This document shows, piece after piece, positions 47,297-59,418 of a stretch of 64,000 nt of DNA. Position 1 is the first letter of the stretch. The number at the start of each line of letters is the position of its first letter. The notes under the pieces were generated by a model. It did no database searches. It had not been told where the DNA came from and saw only the letters and a program-made list of their open reading frames with translations. The stretch comes from Quercus robur. Lineage: Eukaryota; Streptophyta; Magnoliopsida; Fagales; Fagaceae. The translations under genes were made by a program, and so were the position numbers. The stretch is taken from positions 22,051,357 to 22,115,356 of the forward strand of contig NC_065545.1 of assembly GCF_932294415.1 (NCBI RefSeq), in the 5' to 3' direction.

Positions 47297-48950
47297 CTAG
47301 TCTCTAAGCACGTGCGTTGTGCATGTCTAGAGGCTCTTCTATTTTTTTGAGTAAAGGTTAATAATTTGCATCTATTATAAAAAAGAAATTAAAAAAAGCT
47401 AAATTTTAGGGAATAAAAAGATGAATGCGAAGGGAAAAAAATCCTAAATTTTAGAAGTTCTCTTTTTGAATTCAAAATTAAATTTGTTATTTGACATTTA
47501 TGACTCTATTTCTAAAAGAAGTTACCCTTCATTAATAAGATTATTTTTGAACCATTTAAAAGTTTAATTCAAAGAGGGGAATTCTCTTATATATAGTATA
47601 GTTATTTATTTATTTTGCTTAAATATATAATCAACTCCGTGCAATTCATTTAAAATTAAAAATGTTAAAATAAATGAATAATTGCCCTAAAATTACATTT
47701 GTATATTCATAGCCTTTATGTTTAGAAAGAATTTAGTTAAATTTAGTCGTATCAAAGTGGACTGAAATATTACATTAATGTGGCTTAACAAAAACGTAAC
47801 AATAATAAATGTTATACTTAAGTTAGATATTACGAGTCTTTTTCCAACAAAGACGTAGCAACAATAAGTGCAAGCGCATAAGCGTAGCAGCAATATATTT
47901 TTTTTAATAAATTTGGATTTAGATTAGGTACTTTCAACTCAAACAAGTCTTTTCCCATTATGTAAGTGCACAAAAATAGATCTAAGTGGACCAAAATGAA
48001 CTGAAGTGATCCAAATAGACCAAATTGGACCAAAGTGGACCAAATCGATAGAATAGGACCAAAGAGGATTGAATAGGACTGAAGTGGACATACTGGACTG
48101 AATAGAATCAATGTAGACTGAATAGGACCGAAGTGAACAGAATAGAACCTAAGTGGACAAAATGAACCGAATAGGACCAAAGTGGTCCAAATGGCCCAAA
48201 TAGGACTGAAGTGGATCAAAGTAGACAAAATGGACTGAATATGACCAATATGGACCAAATAGGACCAAATAGAACCAAAGTAGACATAATTGAGCGAATA
48301 GGACAAAGTGGACCGAATAGGACCGATGTGGACAGAATAGGACCCAAAAAGGCCAATGTGGACTGAGTGGACTGAAGTGGGCTAAATAAGACCAAATGGA
48401 CTAAATTGAACTGAATATAACTTTAGTACATAGAATGGACTAAATAGGACCGAATGGACTGAATAGGACCAAATTGGATCGAAAAGGACAAAATAGATCA
48501 ATAGAACCAATGTGGACCGAATAAGACTTTTGAATCTTTATCATTTTTATTGCATTTTTAGGGCTCATATTTTTATTTTCTAATGTCTATTTTAGTATTT
48601 TGAATGTATTTTTTAATACAAAACTAGAGTTTATTCTAAATATAATAAAATTTCATACTTTTCGATCCAAAAATTAAGAAAAAAAAAAAGAATTTTTGAG
48701 CTAAATTTGAAAAGAAAACCTACAAAAAGAATCAATTTAAGGCCTAATTAGTATAAAATGAACTGAAGGGGGACCAAATTGACCAAGTGGACCAAATTGA
48801 ACCAAAGTAGACCTAATTGGATCGAATAGAAATTATTTAGTTTTTAGGAAGAAAATATTATCTTCAAAAAATTTTAGAGAAAAAACCAAACATTATATTA
48901 CAATACAAAATAATTATTTATTTCCACGCATCGCGTGAGTCTGTGACTAG
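47297..48950. mobile_element. Inverted-repeat-bounded element with internal minisatellite
   Basis: The left end CTAGTCTCTAAGCACGTGCG and the reverse of the right end, CTAGTCACAGACTCACGCGA, are imperfect inverted repeats. Between them lie AT-rich DNA and the degenerate minisatellite at 47985-48525. No transposase is seen. The flanks do not show an unambiguous target duplication, so the class is open. Confidence 0.55.
47985..48525. repeat. Degenerate GGACCRAA-type minisatellite (about 540 bp)
   Basis: Dozens of imperfect 10-14-bp units of the kind GTGGACCAAAT / AGGACCGAA / GTGGACTGAAT, with no strict period. A smaller block of the same motif is at about 48770-48830. The minus-strand frame 47830-48306 is an artefact of this repeat. 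Confidence 0.9.
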
Positions 48951-49058
48951 TAATACTAGTCAACCCTTAAATAATTATACTCATCTAATAAAATAAAATA
49001 AAAAACTACAATACTTGTTCTTTTTTTTTTTTTGGTAAACAACGGGAGGAAATTAACA

Positions 49059-52000
49059 TTACACAATCAGTCTATTACAAAATAGCTCAGCTTTGTCAAA
49101 AGCTAGCGCATTATCCACCACAGGCGGTGGTTCATACAAAATTTGGAAGTCAGAAACTAAATCAGCTCCCATTTTAGCCATATTATCTGCACATCTGTTA
49201 GCTTCTCGGAATATGTGGGTCACAGTGCAGTTAGGCATCAAGTTGATCAGGGTCTTGCAATCATTTAGGAGAGGTTCTAGCATCAGATTAACAATGTTTG
49301 GGTTAGAAAGTAAATGAACAATAAATTCAGCATCCAGCTCAATGTTAATATTCCCTAGATTAAGTTGTTTAGCTAGTAAAAGTCCATCCTTAAATGCCCA
49401 GAGCTCTGCCATAGTGCTAGACACCGCACCAAGATTTCTAGAAAAACCAGCGATCCAATTTCCTCTACTACAACGTAGCACTCCACCCCCACCAGCCTTA
49501 CCGGGGACGCCACCAATTGCCCCATCAGTATTTAGTTTCACCCAACCCAGATTAGGTTTGGTCCATTTGACTTGAATTTGGGATCTGGGAGGTTTGTTTG
49601 AAGTACCGGGAACAATAGCATAAAACTAAACACCTTTCTTAATACACTGCAAATGTACAGACTCATTAATTCTCTTATTCCTGAAAACATAGTTATTGTG
49701 ATGGAGCCAAATGATCCAGACAGCTTGTGGAAATATGAAACTCCATGGAATCCGATATTGAGCAAAAGAGATAGATGATTCGCAATTCTTCCTCATCCAC
49801 TCAGCATGAGGAGTATTATAAAACTCCTTATCAGCATCTTTTATACCCAATTTCGTCCAAACATTCCTCGCAACACCACAATCACGTAATAGATGAATAA
49901 TAGTTTCAGAATTACAACCACACAGTTCACAGGTAGTGTCAATATTAAAACCCCGTGAACCTAGGACACCTTTAGTAGGGATACTGCCATGGTAGCACTG
50001 CCACAAGAAAAATTTGATGCGAGGTGTGGTTTTAGATCTCCAAGCCCATAGTTTAGAAGTACCAAAATTCAGAGGGTTTAAACCTTTTGCAAGCAAGTAA
50101 GCTGAGCTTAAGGAGAAATTACCGTCTTTTGAGTATGTCCAAATAAGAATGTCTTCACAGGCAGAATTTAGCGCGAGGGGTATGCCTCTTATTTCCTGCA
50201 CAATCAGCTCAGGGAGAACAAAAGAAAAGCTTTTCTCATCTGATAGAAAATCCTTCACAGTACAATTTTCTTCCCCTTCCGCCAATGGTCCTTGAATCTG
50301 ACATCTCGGTAGACCCGACAGCAACCAAAAATCGTTCCAAACATTCACTCCTTCACCATTGGAGATAGCCCATTTCAAGCCTTTATTAAAGATTACTCCC
50401 CCTACCTTACAAGCCTTCCAAGTACGAGAAGCAAGATACTTTCTACCCCTTCCACTCAATCTAGCTGGAGTCAAATATTTTCTACAAAGCATTTGGGACC
50501 AGGCCTCATCCGGATTTGAAGCTATACACCAGCATAGTTTTGCAAGAATGGCATCATTTCTAGCTTTGACTTGGAATAAGCCAAGTCCCCCAGTACAGGT
50601 AGGATTGGTCACTTTATCCCACCCCACCATGTGAAGTCTCCGTCTCTCATCGTTTGAGCCCCAGAGGAAGTCTCGGGTGAGCTTATCAACTCACTCACTA
50701 ACTCTAGCAGGTAGTTTGCAGCATTGCATGTAGTATTCAACAATGGGGGTGACCGCAGCCTTGAGGAGAACAAGTCTACCAGGGGAAAGACAGTTAGTTT
50801 TCCAACCAGCTAATTTGGCTTGAACTTTGTCAATAACAAAGTGGAACTCATTTCTATTCATGCTTTTATGTCTAAGGGGGAACCCAAGATAGTTACCCAA
50901 ATTGTTTGTCTCACAGATACCCAGCTGGTGAGTTAACTCCGCCCTATCTTCAACTGACACTACTGGAGAGAAAAAAACTTTCGACTTCTCACAGTTGATT
51001 TTAAGGCCCATTACCAAGCAAAACTCCTCCAAAACCTCTGAAATGGCTTCACAATTTTCTTGAGTAGCTTTGGCAAAAAAAAAAAAGATCGTCTGCAAAA
51101 AATATATGCGAGAACCCCGGTCCGTTCCTTGAGGCTTTGACCCTGCCCCAAACACCATCATCACAATTTTTATTAATCAAAGAACTTAAAAATTCCATAC
51201 ATAGGATAAATATGTAGGGAGATAGTGGATCCCCTTGCCGCAGCCCACGCAAAGGCTGGAATTCTCCAAGTTGTTCTCCATTAAAAAGGAGTGAAACAGA
51301 TGTAGTGGAAATACAACTCAATATCAACTCCACCGTGTCCATATGAAAATTAAGACTAGAAAGCATGTTTCTCACAAAACCCCATTCCAAACGATCGTAG
51401 GCCTTTTCAAGATCAATCTTGATTATCATGTAGCCTGTCCGCCCTTTCATCCTTTCCATTGCATATAGAAGTTCTTGGGCCACGATAACGTTATTTGTAC
51501 CTCTTTTGCCCGCAACAAAGGCAGTTTATGAGGGGGAAACTAGATTAGGCATGAGATGCTTCATTCTTAGGACAAGAATTTTGGACACCACTTTATACAG
51601 TGTATTGCAGAGGCTAATGGGTCTAAAGTGACTGATTGTTTCAGGGCCCAGTTTTTTTGGAATCAGGGCTATAAGAGTTCTGTTGAGCCAAGGGGGAACT
51701 TTCTTAGTCTGAAAAATTTTCTTCACTTCTAATTTAACAAAGGCCCCCACAACTAACCAAGATCTCTGGAAAAACCCAGCATGAAGACCGTCAGGTCCAG
51801 GGGCTTTAAAATCCTTCATAGAATTGAGGGCAAACAGGATTTCAGCATCTGAGGGCGGCAGGGACAAGTTAAGAGCCTCAGAGTTCGAAAGGGAATTTTC
51901 AAAAGGAAGGGGAGTCAATAAGGTTCTCTCACACCAAACCTGTTCAGAAGAATAGAGTTTTTTGAATCCCATAAGGAAAATCTCCTTAACTCTATCAATA

Positions 52001-53154
52001 TCTACAATCCAATTTCCATTAGGATCATTGATGCCAGCAATGCGATTTCGGCTCCTTCTATTCAGGGCAGTAATATGGAAAAAAGTGGTGTTGCGCTCAC
52101 CCTGAATCAGCTAGTTGATCCTAGCTTTCATCCCCCATAACTCCTCTTCCAAGCCAAGAATCTTCTCCATTTCCCCAGAGAGAAATATATGAATATCAAT
52201 CAATCTTTGCGACAGGTTATTTGCAAGGGCTTTCTCTGCACCAAGGAGTCTTGCAGTCAAATTCCTTTTTCTCCAAAAAATATCTCCAAATACTTCTTTA
52301 TTCCAAACCTTAGCCTTTAGAGTAAAATTTTCAACTGCACGGCAGATATCTTGACTGTATCCTTCCCAGGCTTCCCTCACAATACCAGGAAAACCATCAT
52401 GACTTAACCACATAGGTTGAAAGCGAAACGGGCGAAGACCCCTTTGACCAAGGTTAGATTGCAATGATAAGAGAAGAGGACAGTGGTCCGAACTGATACG
52501 GGCCAAGTGAGAAACAATGGCTTCAGGGTATAAAAGCTTCCAACCAGAATTAACCCAAACTCTGTCAAGCCTTTGTTGAATTAAATCAGAGACATCTCAG
52601 CAGTTTGACCAGGTGAATTTAGGACTAGAAAAACCTAAATCAATAAGATCGCAAAAATCCATACACTCATTATAAGCAAAAACCCTTCTACTATTGATCC
52701 CATTACCCCCAGATTTTTCTTCTTCTTTGGTAACATCATTGAAGTCCCCCATCACCGCCCACGGAAGATTATGTCTAACTGAAAGAGTTTTTAAATTATT
52801 CCATAACAAGCTACGCTCCTGAAACCGGGGGCTCCCATAAATAGCACTAAGAAGCCAAGAATGAGAAAGGGATCTAACCTGAACAATGGCATGAATCTCC
52901 TGTTCGGTGGCAGAGAGGGTGTCCATTTCAACAAGATCAGAACACCATAAAAGCTATATACCCCCAGCAAAACCAATAGTTTCAATCGAGTAAGCCCCAT
53001 CAAAAGGCAAGCCCCTGATAATGTAGTTCGCTCTCGGCCCATCAATTCTGGTTTCCGTAATGACAAAGATAGCTGGTTAATGCCATTCAATAAAGTCAAA
53101 AGCTATCTTAAAGTTGGGCTTCATAGCCCCTCTGCAGTTCCAAATTAAAATATT
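49059..53154 (-). pseudogene. LINE ORF2 (endonuclease, reverse transcriptase, RNase H), broken
   Basis: Pieces in order on the minus strand: endonuclease start MNILIWNCRGAMKPNFK (about 53154), a TAA near 53077, then AVMGDFNDV with FTWSNC (52926-52597); IARISSDHCPLLLSL-type endonuclease end (52506); reverse transcriptase MKDFKAPGPDGLHAGFF...LIPKK (51972-51526), MIIKIDLEKAYDRLEW and GLRQGDPLSPYIF (51483-51049) and the catalytic FADD in HIFFADDLFFF; zf-RVT domain with C-x2-C in CELCGC (50630-49626); RNase H starting MKLNTDGA (49541-49059). A slippage at an A-run near 51076-51088 and other stops split the frame. Confidence 0.9.
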
Positions 53155-53494
53155 CATAATGGGATTTGGATTGGATCGAGCATCAAAATAAGTCGGGGAA
53201 GGGTCTTCACTCATCTCCCTCAACTTCCATGTTTGTTTCAACTCTCTCTTCACCCGAATAATTTCCGAGAAGAGATTCACCGCATGCTTCAGTACACCCA
53301 ACAAACCCAGACTACTGCAAATATTAAGAGTGAGTGCTATTGAAGGGACTGAGAACTGCAGAAGCTTCACCTTGAACAAATTTCCCATGATGGCCATTTT
53401 GATGGGTTTCTCCAGAAGAATTTTCCTTTGCGTTATCACTGGTTCCAAGAATATTTTCTCCAGGGCACTTAGAGATTTTTCGCAAAGGGGTTGC

Positions 53495-55233
53495 TTAAAT
53501 AGATTCCCTTGCGGTTGGGACATCAATGGAGGAAACTTTGGCTAATCCGTCAGGAAGTGCCAATATGGGTTCGGAGTGGTGAACCATGCCTCGTCCATCA
53601 TCGGAAGGTAACCCAGCCGTGCACTGACCTTCGTTAAAGGGAAGATATTCTTCCACGCCTCCATTTCCTCTGTGTTGTACCACCCCATGATCTCCGTTGG
53701 GTCCCTTTGAATTCCTGCAATAGTTGATTTCCCCATTGGGATTATTTTCCCTTTCAGAAGTCTCACCCAGAGGAAGTCTTGAGAGGTCATTCTCAGAGGA
53801 TCCAGCACCAAAGTTGAAGATAGTGTTAGTGTTGAGTGGGGTCTTAGGAAGCCAATTGTTTTGTTCCCAACCCAAACTACGGTTACTCACACGGTCAACT
53901 ACTGTTTTCCTATGGTTTGGTTTAGATAAAGTATTGGCTGCTTTATAGGAAAACCCCTTTTTGCCCTTGAGAAGACCTTGACTAGATATTGGCTTTTCTT
54001 GGCTGTTTCCTCCGTTGTGTCTATCTTTCCCAGCACTAGACGTAGAAGCCTTACGCTTCATATCTTTTCTATTGTCAGGGACCACATCTCGAGGGATTGC
54101 CTAGGGATCCCTTGATTGCGGTGGCACATCTTGCCCCCTAGTCTCATCAACTCTAGTTCCATTTGAGTGGGCGTTATTCTTCCCGTTGGGTTTTTTCCTA
54201 CGCGACACAACCATCCACTCACCATACGCCTTTCCCACATGTTCCGACGTCATAACAGCACTGGGAATAGAACGTTCCTTCAAAAGATCACCGGCCTGAT
54301 CACTCTCCAACGAAACAGAGGAGCTTTGGTTCCTCGGTGATGACTGCGGAGAGGAGTTCTTGGTAGTCTCAACAGAGCTTCGAATCAACGCAGGACAGTT
54401 TTCCTTACGATGACCTAACCGGCCGCAAGCAAAGCAAAGCATGTTGATCCCTTCATACTGGACAAGCTGAACCATTTTACCAATTTTAACAGTATTGATG
54501 AGAGGTTGTTCAATATTAACCTGAACACAGAGTCTAGCAAAACGGCCTCTAACACCATTTGCTATATAGGAGTCGATACGCAGAACAGGTCCAATGGCCC
54601 GACCAATTTTCTTGAGAATGGTGGGTTCGTAGAACTCAATGGGTAAACCAAGCAACCTAATCCAAACAGCCACAGAGGAAAGAGAAGCTTCCTCCGCTTT
54701 AAACTCCGGCTCCCATTTTTCCTAATGGCAAGAAACTGTTGACCAACAAACCAAGGGCCCCCTTTCAAAACCACTTCTAGGTCCGTTTGTAGTTCAAACT
54801 TGATAAGAAAAAAATCATTACCTAAATCAATTATATCCATTCTACCAGAAGGCATCCACATAGTCCGCAGTTTGGTTGACAGGAAAAGAAAACCCACTTT
54901 CCACCCAAGCGTTTTGACAATGATAGCATTCCCCCAAGGCTCACGGATTCTGACCTTTTCTTCTTTTGACAGAGATATCACGACCATACCATCACATAGG
55001 CTAGACTCCTCACAGTCCGAGTCTGCTTCATCCTCCATGAAAGCATCAAAACCAAATGCTTGTTCATACGCCCTTGGAATATCCCCCACCAGCTTATCCT
55101 TATAACTCCTAAATGCATTCGCATTTGATTCAGAGTTTCCAGATTGGTACTCCCCTTCACAATGGTTGTCTTTGAATTTCTTGGTACTTCTCTCCAGCGC
55201 GTCGCTTTCTTCAGAGCTCCTTTCTCTCTCCAT
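53495..55233 (-). pseudogene. LINE ORF1 (DUF4283-like, CCHC zinc knuckle), broken
   Basis: It starts MERERSSEESDALERS at 55233 in a first frame to about 54700. A frameshift near 54720 leads to the second frame (54673-54101) with WIRLLGLPIEFYEPTILKKI and one CCHC knuckle, CFACGRLGHRKENC. A stop near 54100 is followed by a Ser/Gly/Asn-rich end in another frame (54085-53495). ORF1 proteins of plant L1 elements bind element RNA. Confidence 0.85.
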
Positions 55234-55717
55234 CTTATTTTATTGCATTTATCACTACAATACTTGTTCATATAAAAGGAAGAATTATTATTAATAAATC
55301 TCATTAATTAAATTCAACATAAAACTTTATTATGTGAATGGAGAAAAGCATTACTCCTAATAATTCTCCTACATGATAGGATATGTATGGATTCAATTCA
55401 AAGATTTTGCATGAAGCAAATAGTTAGAAGAATTTACACCGATCTGGTTTGAGTGCCAATTGTCCTGCATAAACTTGCAACTTCCAATACTACACAGTAT
55501 ATCAAGAATCTCCTCCCACCGTTGAAAAGTATACATAAGAACAAAGAAAAAGTAAAGATATTTTCTATTTTCTTCCTTGAATAAGATGGGTGAAATAGGC
55601 AACAAAAGAAAAAACAGAAACAAATAAATTATTCATTCTTTTGAATGACAAAGCTTTCACGTAAAACATAATGTCAGAAAGAGAGAGGAGAACATTAAGC
55701 GGCAGCCACCAGCTTCT

Positions 55718-56790
55718 TTATTCGCTTGCACTTGTTGAATACCTTTCGAACACTAAGGGGAGCAAACATATAGTAACTAGCAAAATAGGAAGGCCTAGAA
55801 AGTAAATAAAATCCTCCCCGAACCAAGATTTTTTACGCTCTCTTTTGACCTGGACTTTTGTTCCTTCAATTGTAACTAGGCTCTCAATGTGATTAACCAC
55901 CTCAATGTTGGGTATAAAATTATCACCAATAACATCAGCGTATATAATTTCATCATGAGGAGGTTTTTCCGTTGTAGATCATAAAGGTACAGAGTTGTGT
56001 GAGTCGCAAAGAGGAGTTCTTCATTCATGCCACATTCCACCAATTTTGCAACACATAGAGGTCCAACAGTTTATTGTTTGATCCAACTTCCAAGACTCCT
56101 TAACCCCATATTCTGTCATCACCCATATGCTAAATGTATAACGATACTCTGTAGTTTTTGATCTAATAACAACAGCAAGTGATCCATTCCTAACAAAAGG
56201 CCACAATTCTTCTGTAGCCATGTCAATTTTATAAGGTATCTTTATGTACTGAATCACTTCACTTCGTATATCAAATGATATGAATACCTTGGAAAAAGAA
56301 TTCACCACAACAGTTCCAAGCACAAGCCTATTCTTTCTTCTCCAAGAATTAGCCCTCAATGAATACACATCAACTCCAGAATAAAATTGATTTTCCTAAC
56401 TTTTTAGAAAAAGAAATTCTGACCAACTTGTAGTCATTACTTTCCCGTTCATAACCAAATCCAAGACCCATTACAGATTACTTTATCTTCCTTAAGTTCA
56501 TGTACTGGATAATCAGGTTTTGGGAGCTCCTTGAATTCACTAGTGGCAGGATTAAATAAAAAATTTGTCTCCAATTTCTGTAACATTTAGACACAAGATG
56601 CCATTGCATGAACCTACAATTCTAAAAGGTGCCTTACCATATTCCTTAGATGGAATAGTTATCCTAATTGCTTCACGAAAAGTTTCATAAGAGATCAAGG
56701 ATATCGAACACTTACTACCAAAATATATCAATAAGTATATGAAAAATTGACAATAGCAATCAAATTCAAAAATCAAAGGGAAGAACATTA
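55718..56790 (-). pseudogene. F-box-associated-domain gene remnant
   Basis: Read on the minus strand, three blocks are recognisable as an F-box-associated interaction domain: SKEYGKAPFRIVGSCNGILCL (about 56650-56580), an NPATSEFKELP block in another frame (about 56560-56510), and FISFDIRSEVIQYIKIP...EELWPFVRNGSLAVVI...IWVMTEYGVKESWKL (56368-56080), then LYLYDLQRK and VVNHIESLV near 55990-55860. At least three frameshifts or stops interrupt it and no N-terminal F-box is seen. Intact relatives are substrate receptors of SCF ubiquitin ligases; this copy cannot make one. A short hydrophobic tail (55810-55740) is probably spurious. Confidence 0.75.
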
Positions 56791-56799
56791 CGTTAGTCT

Positions 56800-59418
56800 C
56801 AGTACTATTTATTTGACTGTTCTATAAAGAAAAATACAGAAGAAAAAAAAAGAGAAAACAGTTCTTTCAAAAAATCACATGCCCAAACCAAAGCCTAAAT
56901 CAAAACAAATTCAATCATAATCTAGATAAAAAAAAATACCGCCACAACTGCAGGGAAAGCATTCAAGTGCTTCTCGTCATCAACTTTGCTTGCTTTATAG
57001 ATTCACACAAAAGACATAAGCGAGGGAAGCAAACGTAGGCAACAGAGCAAGCATTAGAATGAAAGTGCTCAGCTTGTCCTTGCAAAAGATTGCATATGTT
57101 GGATTAAAAAAAAAAAAAAAAAAAAGATTGCATACGCTTGGATAAAAAATACCGATAACAGTGTGGACAGCAAGATGGAGGGAGACCAATTGAAGTGGAG
57201 AGAGAGAGAGAGAATATATAATGATTGACCTGAGGTATATATAGACTAGAAGATAGATGGATTGATCTGAGGTAATCTGAGACTTATATACATTACATCA
57301 CCTTAAGTGTCGTACATTTTGTTGTTTTAATTGAATTCAAACACTTGGATTCATTAATGATTGACCAATAAAACATAAATAATGTTATGTTTTCAGAGTA
57401 TAATTAAATTATCATTCCCCCTTAAGTTTATCTGGGATGATAATAATTCATAATTCTTAACAACCTGACCTGCTTTATATGCTAGTAACGTACAAAAGCT
57501 AAAATCAACTATTACTTATCAGCTGACAACAATCAGATGCTTTTCAAGGGAAAAAAAAAAAAAAAATAGATCCTAAAATCATGGACTCAAACTAAAATAA
57601 AGGACCAAACAACTAAGGACTCCGTTGGATAAAACATCCTAGGTACATTTTTTTTTTGTTTTGTAAAGCTGATAAAGACAATGGCAATTTCGTGGCAGAC
57701 TTCTCCTCCTAGCTAGTATTAGGATACAAACACTCCATTAATGTCATTTACAATATTAATATTATAATATTAATATTTATTTAAGTATGATAAAAGACAA
57801 CTTGCAAAGATGACAAATTTAACAAAAAGAAAAATGTTATCCCTTAATTTAAGAAATATATTCTAACAAATAAAAAAAATAATGTTAATCTAATTTTACT
57901 TAATGATAAGAATGAATTAGAGTCCTGGTAGTATACTATTCCTTTTTAGTTCTTTAAAAATCTAAAAATTTAATAAAATTTCTACAATTTGGTGTCACCA
58001 CTTAGCACAATCACAGCGTCTAAACCCAACTTTTATTATATATAATATAAAATAAAATAAAATATGATATGATATATAGCCCACCTAAGAGTTGGGAGTA
58101 CGTTAGTTCTTGCGTGGTTGTACAAGTCTAGAAACTAAAAAGTTTTGATCCACTTATAATTATTTTCCATTCTCTTATTTTAACACAAATCCTACCAGAT
58201 TTTATCAATTCCATCCACTCAATGAATTAATTTAGATGATCTTTTTGTTATCTCAAAAAAGCTAAAAAAGGATACATAGGTTAAACGAACTGGTCTTGAA
58301 GTTAAAAAAAGGGATATTTTTGACTAAATAATAAACAAGTTATATGGATATTCCTTAGTGGATTGTGGGTGTACTTGGTTTTTTAGCTGTCAAAAGATAT
58401 CCTATGATCCTACAGACTTTCTCAGAATTTGTAACGAATGAATATTTGTTATCTGGATAGAAGGTTGCTGGTTTATATATAGGCAAAATGAATTCAAAGA
58501 TATGGTAATGAATATCTTCGAGTTTATCAGTAACTTGTTCATCAATTTAGTGATTTAAATACTTACTGGACAATATTTATGATGATAATTTTTGATAGTA
58601 GTGTTTTGTGTACAAAGAGTTTTAAACAATGCCTGGCATCAGTAGCGACGTGCTTTGAGCCCCTAATATGGGGGGGGGGGGGGGGGCCGCCCTTATCCTC
58701 CTCTCCCCTACCTATTGAATAATAATAATAACTAGTAAAGTATTGTTTAATAATAATCAATTCGGATAATTTAAATCAATCGGGATCTAAATTTCCGAGA
58801 AACTTTTTTTTTTTTTTTTTGGAAGTATGGTATCCTTTCAGTTGATTAACACGTTACCCAGCACACATCAGACAGAAATGTTGCATATAGAGAGAGGTGT
58901 TGCACACCCTAAGTTTTGATAAGGTACTTAACGGATTGCAGCGAAGATGGAAACCAAGTTAAGCAAACCTTATACGGAAGTCTCCCCAAGTTTATTGAGA
59001 AAAATCTTCTTACTTCAAGGTTCAGTCAGACCCTTCACCAAATGACCACTCATAGAATGGAAGCAAACAGAATGTTCATTAGTCCACGACATAGAACAAT
59101 TATCTAGCAAGGTCAATATAAACCCAGATGGCATAATTTTCACTTTTTATTAGAAATCGAAATTCACAATTCATATTTCTCCCCAAAAAAAAAAAAAAAA
59201 AAAATTCACAATTCATACATAGCAATACACAACTGATTCAAATTGCTTCCATTATCAGCAAAATGGGCAAATAACAGAAAACAAGAAACAGATATGCAAC
59301 TGAACAAAATCCCACTCGATTAAATATTTACCAACTTACAGAGTAGAGTGGTTTACAACATTTTGACATTCTACCATACAGAGATATTCCAAAACATATA
59401 CAAGTAAACATGAATTTT
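56800..59418. other. Intergenic DNA, 2.6 kb, AT-rich
   Basis: No gene supported. Visible items: A-runs at about 57104-57124 and 57550-57567, a GA run at 57199-57213, a 17-G run at 58670-58686, a T-run at about 58806-58820, and an A-run at about 59188-59203. The right end holds the 3'UTR of the minus-strand LFG gene. Confidence 0.5.
58670..58686. repeat. Run of 17 guanines
   Basis: Directly visible homopolymer, followed by CCGCCC. It could fold as a G-quadruplex, or its length may be a sequencing or assembly artefact. Confidence 0.95.

Larger units (their letters stand above)
49005..55269 (-). mobile_element. Full-length L1-type LINE with 16-bp target-site duplication
   Basis: The element body is 49021-55253. 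ACTACAATACTTGTTC is repeated exactly at 49005-49020 and 55254-55269, a typical LINE target duplication. Read on the minus strand, the element ends in a short poly(A), seen as a T-run at 49021-49034. ORF1 (55233 to about 53495) and ORF2 (about 53154 to 49059: endonuclease, reverse transcriptase, zf-RVT, RNase H) are in L1 order. Several stops and frameshifts break both, so this copy is inactive although complete in length. Confidence 0.93.

Noticed and set aside
47830..48306. 158-codon minus-strand ORF
   Set aside because: A product of the GGACCRAA minisatellite, with quasi-repetitive Phe/Ser/Ile sequence.
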